From: Muribaculaceae bacterium
GTDB lineage: Bacteria > Bacteroidota > Bacteroidia > Bacteroidales > Muribaculaceae
DNA: 64,000 bases
NCBI GenBank assembly: GCA_009775225.1
Contig: VSPE01000003.1
Location: 21,455 to 85,454, forward strand
Reading direction: 5' to 3'
Shown here: positions 45,599 through 52,987 of the stretch, piece after piece
Layout of the letters: every line of letters starts with the position of its first letter
How positions within the stretch are numbered: the first letter of the stretch is position 1
The notes under the pieces: generated by a model
What the model was told of the DNA's origin: nothing
Databases searched by the model: none
Seen by the model: the letters and a program-made list of their open reading frames with translations, nothing else
Program-made: the position numbers and the translations under genes

Positions 45599-46356
45599 CA
45601 ACTACACCAAACAGAGCCGATGCCTGCGTCATCATCCCGATGTACAACGAATGTGAGAACGCGGCAGCTATCATTGATGCCGTAATGGCCCTCCCGAAGC
45701 CATTCGACGTCCTCGTCATCGACGACAACTCGCCCGACGGAACCGCGGAAATCGTAAGAAAAAAAATCGACGGATACCCCGGTAGAATACACCTTATCGA
45801 AAGGGCCGGAAAACTCGGCCTCGGCACAGCATACATCACCGGCTTCAAATACTGCCTCGAGAAAGGCTACGAGTTCATCTGCGAGATGGACGCCGACTTC
45901 TCTCACAACCCAGCCGACCTCGTTAAGCTCCGTGAGGCCGCGCTTGACGGCAACGCCGACGTGGCAGTCGGCTCACGGTACGTATCGGGCGTAAACGTAG
46001 TAAACTGGCCAATGGGACGCATCCTCATGTCGTACTACGCATCCAAGTACGTCCGCCTCGTCACCGGACTCCCCATACACGACACCACCGCCGGATTTGT
46101 TTGCTACCGACGCCGTGTACTCGAAGCCTTGCCTCTCGACAGCATCAAATTCAAAGGCTACGCATTCCAGATAGAAATGAAGTTCACCGCCCACAAATAC
46201 GGCTTCAAAGTCGTGGAAGTGCCTATCATATTCGTGAACCGCGTACTCGGAACAAGCAAGATGAGCTCAGGCATATTCGGAGAAGCCGTATTCGGAGTAA
46301 TACGACTCAAGTGGAACAGTTTCTTCACCCGATACCCCGACTACTCGCGCCGATGA
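45595..46356 (+). CDS. Polyprenol-phosphate mannosyltransferase-like GT2 enzyme
   Basis: 253 residues. A GT2 domain with VIIPMYNECENA, the nucleotide-sugar motif VIDDNSPDGTA and the metal-binding EMDADFSHNP; then GSRYVSG and the RLVTGLPIHDTTAGFVCYRR segment typical of dolichol/polyprenol monophosphomannose synthases. It would transfer a hexose, probably mannose, from GDP-sugar to a polyprenyl phosphate for later use in surface glycosylation. There is no C-terminal membrane domain, so it is the short single-domain form. Overlaps both neighbours by 4 bases. Confidence 0.91.
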   Translation: MTTTPNRADACVIIPMYNECENAAAIIDAVMALPKPFDVLVIDDNSPDGTAEIVRKKIDGYPGRIHLIERAGKLGLGTAYITGFKYCLEKGYEFICEMDADFSHNPADLVKLREAALDGNADVAVGSRYVSGVNVVNWPMGRILMSYYASKYVRLVTGLPIHDTTAGFVCYRRRVLEALPLDSIKFKGYAFQIEMKFTAHKYGFKVVEVPIIFVNRVLGTSKMSSGIFGEAVFGVIRLKWNSFFTRYPDYSRR

Positions 46357-47681
46357 ACCGCACACTCATACACAACGCTCGCATCGTCGACGGCCCCGCG
46401 CCACGACTCGGATACATACTCGTCGAAGACACCCGGATAGCGCTTAAGGCATCAGGCCCCGCGCCACAGTCTCTTATCGACAGCACCTCCGAAGCAATCG
46501 ACGCTCGCGAAGCATTCCTCCTCCCCGGACTCGTCGACACCCACGTACACTTCCGCGAACCCGGACTCGAGCATAAAGGCGACATCCGAACCGAAAGCCT
46601 CGCCGCTGCCGCAGGCGGAGTCACACAGGTATTCGACATGCCCAACACCGTACCCGCCACCACCGACCTCAGCGCCCTCGCAGCCAAGACACAGGCAGCA
46701 CGCGAAAAAGGAGCTTACGTGCGCTACACACCCCTTATGGGCATCGTACCGGGAGGCACCGCACAGCTCGCATCACTCGCGCCAGGAGCGCTCCCCGCGG
46801 TAAAACTATTCCTCGGCACATCCACCGGAAACATGCGCAGCCCCGAAGGACGCGAACTCGAAGAGCTGTTCCGCATCTGCGCCGCACTCGCACTCCCCAT
46901 AATAGTCCATGCCGAAGACAACGCCATAATAGCGCGCAACATGGACGCCGCACTCGCACGCTACGGCACACCCGAAGCAATACCCGTATCGCAGCACCAC
47001 CACATCCGCAGCCGCGAAGCATGCCTCCGTGCATCAGCCGCTGCCGTAGAACTGGCAGAGCGATTCGGAACGCGCCTCCACCTCGCACACGTCACAACAG
47101 CCGACGAAGTACATCAGCTCCTCTGCGAAGGCCCAACCAAAGGCAAACTAATCACTGCCGAGACAACACCACTCTACCTCGACCCCGCGCTCGCCGACGA
47201 AAACATGCGCACAGCGCTCCACAAAGTAAATCCCGCCATTAAGACCCCGGCCGACGCGCAGGCACTCCGCGAAGCACTCGCCACCGGCGCTATCGACACC
47301 ATAGCCACCGACCACGCACCGCACCTCCTGCACGAAAAGACACAGCCTGGCATGAAAGCCGCATCCGGAGCACCGTCAGTGCAGTTTGCCCTGCCACTAA
47401 TGCTCACCTACCTCGACATGTGGACAATAGTGCGGAAGATGACACTCGGCCCCGCCGACATATTCGGCATAACAGCGTGCCGCCTCAGCCCCGGAGACCC
47501 CGCCGACTTGACACTCCTGCGCGAAGTACCCGAATACCGCATCACCGCCGACCTCGTACTGTCGCGATGTGCATGGACACCATTCGAGAACCGCCTCATA
47601 CACCACCGTGTAGAACGCACATGGGTAGCAGGCACCACAGTCTACGCCGACGGACAACCCTCCGCCACCGTAGCACTCTGA
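46353..47681 (+). CDS. pyrC: Dihydroorotase-family amidohydrolase with altered metal-site loop
   Basis: 442 residues from the ATG overlapping the preceding stop; the longer frame to 46101 lies inside the glycosyltransferase. Motifs of type I dihydroorotase: DTHVHFREPGLEHKGD with His64 and His66, MPNTVP, LHLAHVTTADE, and IATDHAPHLLHEKTQ. The usual HHL segment, which supplies a metal ligand, reads AETTPLYLDPAL here, so one histidine position appears lost. The normal reaction closes carbamoylaspartate to dihydroorotate in pyrimidine synthesis. It may be a divergent active form or a non-catalytic homologue. No other pyr gene is in the window. Confidence 0.84.
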   Translation: MNRTLIHNARIVDGPAPRLGYILVEDTRIALKASGPAPQSLIDSTSEAIDAREAFLLPGLVDTHVHFREPGLEHKGDIRTESLAAAAGGVTQVFDMPNTVPATTDLSALAAKTQAAREKGAYVRYTPLMGIVPGGTAQLASLAPGALPAVKLFLGTSTGNMRSPEGRELEELFRICAALALPIIVHAEDNAIIARNMDAALARYGTPEAIPVSQHHHIRSREACLRASAAAVELAERFGTRLHLAHVTTADEVHQLLCEGPTKGKLITAETTPLYLDPALADENMRTALHKVNPAIKTPADAQALREALATGAIDTIATDHAPHLLHEKTQPGMKAASGAPSVQFALPLMLTYLDMWTIVRKMTLGPADIFGITACRLSPGDPADLTLLREVPEYRITADLVLSRCAWTPFENRLIHHRVERTWVAGTTVYADGQPSATVAL

Positions 47682-47686
47682 ACCGC

Positions 47687-47736
47687 AAAAAGCAACGGGG
47701 AGAGACAAACACCTCCCCCCGCTTAAATTTTATTTC
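47687..47736. repeat. 50-bp direct repeat, left copy, also a terminator between pyrC and hepT
   Basis: Matches 48637-48686 at 48 of 50 bases (differences at 47695 and 47699), with the last 36 bases identical. It contains GGGGAG and CTCCCC arms around a short loop and, read on the minus strand, a following T run, so it can end hepT transcripts as well as pyrC transcripts. The hepT stop codon lies inside it. Confidence 0.85.
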
Positions 47737-48101
47737 GTATTCCCTGTTAGAAGAGCTTCATATTCGTAGAGTATCCGCTCAATATCTTTTTTCAGCTCTG
47801 GAATATGACGAAGAACCAAGCTCCATAAAAATTCGGGCTGCACATTATCGTAAGCGTGTATAATGCGATTACGCGTATCGATAATGGCTCGCGCATTAGG
47901 AATTACTATGGACGGGGCTACTTTTTTAATTCTATTTATGGCCTCACCCATAATCTCGACCTTACGTTCTACAACGCATTTACGCATTATATCTTTTTCA
48001 AAAAGGTCGTATCTGTTGGGATAGCCCACAAAGCAGCTTTGCATGTCGTTGATTGCATCCAACACGTCCTGTAGATATGTCAGAATTACCTCATTACCCA
48101 T
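47730..48101 (-). CDS. hepT: HepT-type RNase toxin (HEPN, DUF86)
   Basis: 123 residues. Helical HEPN-fold protein with the catalytic R-x4-H-x-Y motif at Arg77, His82 and Tyr84 (RNRIIHAY). HepT toxins cleave RNA, and in the known system the partner MntA blocks them by adding AMP to the tyrosine of this motif. Start overlaps the mntA end by 8 bases. The pair is AT-richer than the flanking genes and lies between 50-bp direct repeats, suggesting insertion. Confidence 0.9.
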   Translation of the reverse strand: MGNEVILTYLQDVLDAINDMQSCFVGYPNRYDLFEKDIMRKCVVERKVEIMGEAINRIKKVAPSIVIPNARAIIDTRNRIIHAYDNVQPEFLWSLVLRHIPELKKDIERILYEYEALLTGNTK

Positions 48102-48399
48102 AAATCAGCTGCTTTGTACGGTTTATATTGGCTATAAAATATTTGTTGCGCAGCCCTTTTTCCTCAATCAAGTCCACTTTGCGGTTGAATAGGACTTCGA
48201 GGGCATCACGCAGCCCGAAATAGTTGCTTACATAATCGAACTTCGCATGGTCTATCGGCTCGAAGTCTACCAACAGGTCTACATCGCTGTTATCATTGAA
48301 CCTGTCGGTAAGAATAGAACCAAAGACCGACAAAGTCTTGACCTTGTACTTGCGGCACAAGGCGAAGATTTGTTGCAAATTCAATTCAATCAACTTCAT
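48094..48399 (-). CDS. mntA: MntA-type minimal nucleotidyltransferase antitoxin
   Basis: 101 residues. The nucleotidyltransferase signature G-S-x10-D-x-D is intact: Gly27-Ser28, Asp39 and Asp41 (VFGSILTDRFNDNSDVDLLV). It is the antitoxin of the MntA-HepT type, which adenylylates the toxin. Transcription probably starts at the -7 box at 48421-48428, about 20 bases upstream. Codon use and composition are unlike the flanking core genes. Confidence 0.9.
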   Translation of the reverse strand: MKLIELNLQQIFALCRKYKVKTLSVFGSILTDRFNDNSDVDLLVDFEPIDHAKFDYVSNYFGLRDALEVLFNRKVDLIEEKGLRNKYFIANINRTKQLIYG

Positions 48400-48420
48400 A
48401 TACAGTAATATTTACAATCG

Positions 48421-48428
48421 CAAAGATA
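48421..48428 (-). promoter_or_regulatory. Bacteroidetes -7 promoter box of mntA-hepT
   Basis: Minus-strand reading TATCTTTG followed by CG, 22 bases upstream of the mntA start codon. Confidence 0.55.
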
Positions 48429-48636
48429 ACTATTCTTTCTGATATATAAACGTTTCTGCAACAAAAACTCCATTCCAGGGGCGCAATAAAAGATTTCGTA
48501 TTTTTTTATTTCACGATAGGAAAAGCGCCGGAGGCGCGACCTCTCTACAACCTGTGGGAGAGCCAATTCGCACATCAACAACACGAGACGAGTCGCGGAG
48601 CGCGCGAAGTCTCGCACCGCGACAGCAAAGGGCGAA

Positions 48637-48686
48637 AAAAAGCAGCGGAGAGAGACAAACACCTCCCCCCGCTTAAATTTTATTTC
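48637..48686. repeat. 50-bp direct repeat, right copy, terminator of the RND pump operon
   Basis: Partner of 47687-47736, exactly 950 bases away. On the minus strand it forms a GC stem followed by seven T, immediately after the pump gene stop codon at 48687, so it is the operon terminator. Confidence 0.85.
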
Positions 48687-51600
48687 TTATATTTTATTTT
48701 CCCTAAGCGCATCCCTTCTGGAAACAAGAATAGGCACAAGATAAATATTCAGCGCCGTCGAGCTAATCAGACCGCCGAGAATTACCAGCGCCATAGGAGC
48801 CTGAATTTCATTACCCGGAGCCTGAGCCTTAATCGCCAGAGGAATAAGGGCGAAAGCCGACGTAAGAGCAGTCATGATTATCGGAAGAAGACGGTCGGCC
48901 GAACCGCGGGCTATACGCTCGCCAAGCGCCACACCCTCATCTTTCAGCGCGTTATAGCGACTCACAAGAAGCATACCGTTGCGCGTGCTTATACCCATAA
49001 GTGAGATAAAGCCTATAATAGCCGGAATATTAAGCTCGCCGCCGCAAGCCGCAAGCATAAACACACCGCCGATAATGGCAAGAGGCATATTCACAAGAAT
49101 GATAAGCGACTGAGCCGTGCTGCGGAACTCGCCGTAAAGAAGAAGGAATATCACCAGAAGCGCACCCAGCGAAGTCAGCAGAAGCGTGCGCGACGCCGCC
49201 TGCGTATTCTCGAACTGACCGCCGTAGACCACCGAGTAGCCCTCGGGGAGCGATACCGACTCCGCCACCCGGCTCCTGATTTCGTCCACAGTACCTACAA
49301 GGTCGCGACCCTCAACATTAGCAGTCACCAGCATACGCCGCTGAGCGTTCTCGCGGTTCACGCTGTTCGGCCCCGAGGCAACACTTATGTCGGCAAGAGC
49401 CTCCAGGGGCACCGCGCCCTCGGGTGTGCTCACAGGCAGAAGACCTATGTCGGCTATCGACGCACGGTGCTCGTCATCAAGTATCACAGTGATGTCGTAG
49501 GCATAGTTGCCCGCATACACCTCGCCCACCTTGGCTCCTCCGAGAGCCGCACCCACAGTACGGCCAAACTCGCCCGTAGTCACGCCATAACGGGCCAACA
49601 GCTCGCGCCGGGGCTTTATCACAAGCTGCGGACGCTCCACCTGCTGCTCTATGCTCACATCCACAGCACCCTCCACGCCGTCCACGGCCTCCTTTACCTT
49701 GCGGCCGAGTGCGAAAAGAGTGTTGAGGTCTGGCCCGAAAATCTTCACCGCAATCTGAGCCTGTGCCCCCGAAAGCATCGCGTCGATGCGGTGCGATATA
49801 GGCTGACCTATCTCTATCACGGCGCCCGGGATATGACTCAGGCGGTGACGGAGGTCTGCGCCAAGCTCGGCGCGCGAACGTCCCTCAAGGCGATAGGGAG
49901 CCTCAATCTCTGATACGTTCACCCCGAGCGAATGTTCGTCAAGCTCGGCACGGCCCGTCTTGCGGGCCACCGTAAGCACCTCGGGAGTATCAAGTATAAT
50001 ACGCTCCGCCTCACGGCCTATGCGGTCGCTCTCCTCAAGCGAAATCCCCGGCAGCGTGCTCACGTTAATCGTAAACGAACCCTCGTTGAAAGGCGGAAGG
50101 AAGCCGCTGCCAAGCGTGAAGAAAACACAGCAGGCTACCACAAAGAGCACACCTGTGCATGCAAGAACCGCACGGCTGTGCCTGAGTGCCCCGCACAGAC
50201 TGCGCGAATAAGCGCTCTTCACGGCACGCGTCAGGCGAGGCTCACGGCTAAGCTCGCGCTCATCACGGCCATTGCCCAGCAGGAAGGAGCACAGCACCGG
50301 CGTCACCGTAAGAGCCACTATCGTAGAGGCCGCAAGCGATACAAGGAACGCTATGCCAAGAGGCTTGAGCATACGCCCTTCCATGCCCTGAAGGAAGAAC
50401 AGAGGCACGAAAGCCGCAGCTATAATCAGCGTCGAGTTGAAAATAGGCATACGCACCTCGGCCGACGCATGGTATATCACCCTGAGAGTGCTCTCGCGCT
50501 CCCCTTCGGGCAAACGGCGGTTCTCGCGCAGCCGCTTGTACACATTCTCCACATCCACTATCGCGTCATCCACAAGGCAGCCAATCGCTATCGCTATGCC
50601 GCCGAGGCTCATGGTATTGATAGTCATACCCATGGCATTGAGTATCAGCACCGACACTATTATGGAGAGCGGAAGCGCTATCACCGATATCACAGTCGTG
50701 CGCACGTTCATCAGGAACACGAACAGCACTATTATCACAAAGAACGCGCCCTCGGCGAGCGAGCTTTGCAGATTACCTATTGCGCTGTCTATGAAGTCGC
50801 TCTGGCGGAAGATGTCGGTCGACACCCTTACATCGGCAGGCAGACCCGCCTTCATCGTATATAGCACACGGTCTATCTCGTCGGTAAGCTGCTTGGTGCC
50901 GGCCCCGGGCTGCTTGGTCACTGTGATGAGAACGGCAGGCTCGGCCTCTACCGAAGCCACGCCTATGCGGGGCTGCGACGACGACTGCTCCACCGTCGCC
51001 ACATCGCCTATCGTCACGGTGCCGCGGGCGTCGGAGCGCACCACAGTGGCCGCAAGCTCCTCTGGCTCGGCAGTATTGATGTCGGTTTTAACTATATATT
51101 CGTTGCCGAAGTCATACACCACGCCGCCCGCGGCATTCACATTCATGCCCTCGGCAGCATCGACAACATCGTTCACGCCCACACCGTAGGCAAGCAGACG
51201 CTCTGGCTGGAGCTTTATCTGGTACTCGGGAGCGTCGCCGCCTATCACCGACACCTGCGATACGCCCGGAAGCCCGAGCAGCCGCGGTCGTATCGTGCGC
51301 TCGGCAAGGCCGCGCAGCTCTATCATCGAAGTGCTGTCGGAGCGCAGACCTATTATCATCATCTCGCCGAGTATCGACGACTGAGGCCCCATTACAGGCT
51401 TGCCGACACTCTCGGGCAAGCGTTCGGTGGCTTCGTCGAGGCGCTCCGACACTATCTGACGGGCCTTGTATATATCTGTTCCCCAGTCAAATTCCACCCA
51501 TACCACCGAAAAGCCCGTAGTCGAGGTCGAACGCACTCGGCGCACGCCCGTGGCTCCGTTCATGGCCGTCTCCACAGGGTAAGTCACCACCTGCTCCACC

Positions 51601-51779
51601 TCCTCGGCGGCAAGGCCGGGAGCCTCGGTCATCAGCACCACCGTCGGGGCATTCAGGTCAGGGAAAATATCCACCTCCATTTTCATCAGAGTCACGGTAC
51701 CGGCCACAAGGATAAGAGCCGTCACAATCATGACGGCAAGGCGGTTTCCAAGCGAGAGCGATATTATCTTGTTCAGCAT
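48687..51779 (-). CDS. CusA/CzcA-type RND efflux transporter
   Basis: 1030 residues, full length for RND inner-membrane pumps. The N-terminus (MEVDIFPDLNAPTVVLMTEA, EEVEQVVTYPVETAMNG, VVWVEFDWGTDIYKARQIV) is strongly CusA/CzcA-like. The membrane-4 segment reads GCLVDDAIVDVENV, so the proton-relay aspartates are present though the DFG motif usual for heavy-metal pumps is replaced. It exports substrate, probably metal cations, using the proton gradient, in a tripartite complex. The adaptor gene is 4 bases upstream; no TolC-type gene is nearby. Confidence 0.93.
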   Translation of the reverse strand: MLNKIISLSLGNRLAVMIVTALILVAGTVTLMKMEVDIFPDLNAPTVVLMTEAPGLAAEEVEQVVTYPVETAMNGATGVRRVRSTSTTGFSVVWVEFDWGTDIYKARQIVSERLDEATERLPESVGKPVMGPQSSILGEMMIIGLRSDSTSMIELRGLAERTIRPRLLGLPGVSQVSVIGGDAPEYQIKLQPERLLAYGVGVNDVVDAAEGMNVNAAGGVVYDFGNEYIVKTDINTAEPEELAATVVRSDARGTVTIGDVATVEQSSSQPRIGVASVEAEPAVLITVTKQPGAGTKQLTDEIDRVLYTMKAGLPADVRVSTDIFRQSDFIDSAIGNLQSSLAEGAFFVIIVLFVFLMNVRTTVISVIALPLSIIVSVLILNAMGMTINTMSLGGIAIAIGCLVDDAIVDVENVYKRLRENRRLPEGERESTLRVIYHASAEVRMPIFNSTLIIAAAFVPLFFLQGMEGRMLKPLGIAFLVSLAASTIVALTVTPVLCSFLLGNGRDERELSREPRLTRAVKSAYSRSLCGALRHSRAVLACTGVLFVVACCVFFTLGSGFLPPFNEGSFTINVSTLPGISLEESDRIGREAERIILDTPEVLTVARKTGRAELDEHSLGVNVSEIEAPYRLEGRSRAELGADLRHRLSHIPGAVIEIGQPISHRIDAMLSGAQAQIAVKIFGPDLNTLFALGRKVKEAVDGVEGAVDVSIEQQVERPQLVIKPRRELLARYGVTTGEFGRTVGAALGGAKVGEVYAGNYAYDITVILDDEHRASIADIGLLPVSTPEGAVPLEALADISVASGPNSVNRENAQRRMLVTANVEGRDLVGTVDEIRSRVAESVSLPEGYSVVYGGQFENTQAASRTLLLTSLGALLVIFLLLYGEFRSTAQSLIILVNMPLAIIGGVFMLAACGGELNIPAIIGFISLMGISTRNGMLLVSRYNALKDEGVALGERIARGSADRLLPIIMTALTSAFALIPLAIKAQAPGNEIQAPMALVILGGLISSTALNIYLVPILVSRRDALRENKI

Positions 51780-51783
51780 GGCA

Positions 51784-52899
51784 TCAATGGTTATGAGAAT
51801 GACCCTGAGGAGCTACTGCCGATGTCTCGGCAAGACGAACAGCCGATACTCCCCGCACCACAACGCGTTCGCCCGGCTCAACACCGCTGATTTCCACGCG
51901 CTCGCCGTCGCTGGCGCCCGGCTTCACAAGGCGCTTGGCAAAGTGGTGCCCCTCGGTGTTTACATACACATAGTAGCTGCCCTGCTGCTCCGAAATAGCC
52001 TCTACGGGCACCGTAAGCACATTGCTACGAGGGCTGCCTATCAAATAGGCCGTAAAAGGCGTTCCCGCAGCAGCTCCGCTGCCGTTCACGCTGAAGTAAA
52101 TAGGTATATACCCCCCGGCGGCATCCGAAGCGCCAGCGCCCTGCGAGCCGCTGCGACGGCCTCCGCGCTCACTCACCCTGTACTTCGCCACGCCGGGAAT
52201 ATCCACTGTCATGTCGGCATACGTGGCCGCATCTGCTGCATGGCGCATCGGCAAATCCACTCGCAGAAGCGAAGCCGAAGCGCTGCCGGTAAGGGCTATA
52301 GCCTCGCCCGCCTGTACATACTGACCCTCTTTTGCAAGCAGCTGTATCACCGTGCCGCTCGTCGGGGCGGTGGCGCGGCGCGAACCCGCAGCAGGGCTAT
52401 AGGCTGCACGCGCGGCATCGTATGCGCTCTGCGCCGCGTTAAGCTCGCCTCGCGTAGCCATCTGTATGCCGTACAGCTCCTTCACACGGGCAAGCTCCTT
52501 CTCGGCATTGGCCAGAGTAGCAGCAGCGACTGCGTTGGCATCGCCGCCGCTCACCGTACTTGTCTCTATGCTTGCCACCACGGCGCCCTTGCTCACGGCT
52601 GTGCCGGGCTCTATACCCCTGGCATAGCGGACTGTTCCGGCCACAGGCGACACCACCAGGGCATCCTGCGAGCCGCCCTGCATAACGCGGCCGGCGGCAC
52701 GCACCACCGAGTGGAAGTCGCCTGCCGAGAGTGTATCCGTCACCACGCCGAAGCGCTCGGCGGCTTCGCCGTCCAGAACTATCACGCCGGGAGCATGCTC
52801 ATGGTCGTCATGCACAGCCGCCTCTTCGTGGCTGTGACCATGGCTGCATGCGGCAAAAAAAGGTATTGCTGCTAAAAGAAAAATATGTGAACGAGACAT
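51784..52899 (-). CDS. His-rich RND periplasmic adaptor lipoprotein
   Basis: 371 residues. A lipobox (FFAACS, Cys18) precedes a histidine-rich stretch (HGHSHEEAAVHDDHEH), and the C-terminus ends GHSHNH, so both ends can bind metal ions. The body is a membrane-fusion protein: VVSPVAGTVRYARG (lipoyl half), a helical hairpin (ANAEKELARVKELYGIQMA), TAPTSGTVIQLLAKEG (second lipoyl half) and a beta-barrel region. It links the pump to an outer-membrane channel. Its start ATG lies 36 bases downstream of a -7 box. The histidines support a zinc, cobalt, nickel or copper substrate. Confidence 0.92.
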   Translation of the reverse strand: MSRSHIFLLAAIPFFAACSHGHSHEEAAVHDDHEHAPGVIVLDGEAAERFGVVTDTLSAGDFHSVVRAAGRVMQGGSQDALVVSPVAGTVRYARGIEPGTAVSKGAVVASIETSTVSGGDANAVAAATLANAEKELARVKELYGIQMATRGELNAAQSAYDAARAAYSPAAGSRRATAPTSGTVIQLLAKEGQYVQAGEAIALTGSASASLLRVDLPMRHAADAATYADMTVDIPGVAKYRVSERGGRRSGSQGAGASDAAGGYIPIYFSVNGSGAAAGTPFTAYLIGSPRSNVLTVPVEAISEQQGSYYVYVNTEGHHFAKRLVKPGASDGERVEISGVEPGERVVVRGVSAVRLAETSAVAPQGHSHNH

Positions 52900-52934
52900 T
52901 TCTTAGAGTATCTTAGAGGTTTTTAATTTCTCCA

Positions 52935-52942
52935 CAAAATTA
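52935..52942 (-). promoter_or_regulatory. Bacteroidetes -7 promoter box of the RND operon
   Basis: Minus-strand reading TAATTTTG, 36 bases upstream of the adaptor start codon. The 88-base gap after the terminase stop therefore holds a separate promoter for the pump. Confidence 0.5.
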
Positions 52943-52987
52943 GCATATAGCGCACCTTTGTGTCTTGCACAATTCGGGGAAGAGCCG

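Larger units (their letters stand above)
48400..48686. other. Intergenic region with GC-rich palindromic segment
   Basis: Past the mntA promoter the region becomes GC-rich from about 48525. GTCGCGG (48592-48598) pairs with CCGCGAC (48617-48623), and GCGCC/GGCGC-type short palindromes lie near 48530. It ends in the right copy of the direct repeat. A frame of 88 codons exists here but looks non-coding. It may be a mobile intergenic repeat; no transposase or clear terminal repeats are seen. Confidence 0.4.

Noticed and set aside
48396..48662. 88-codon minus-strand frame upstream of mntA
   Set aside because: It spans the mntA promoter box and a GC-rich palindromic segment, and its translation has no protein-like pattern.
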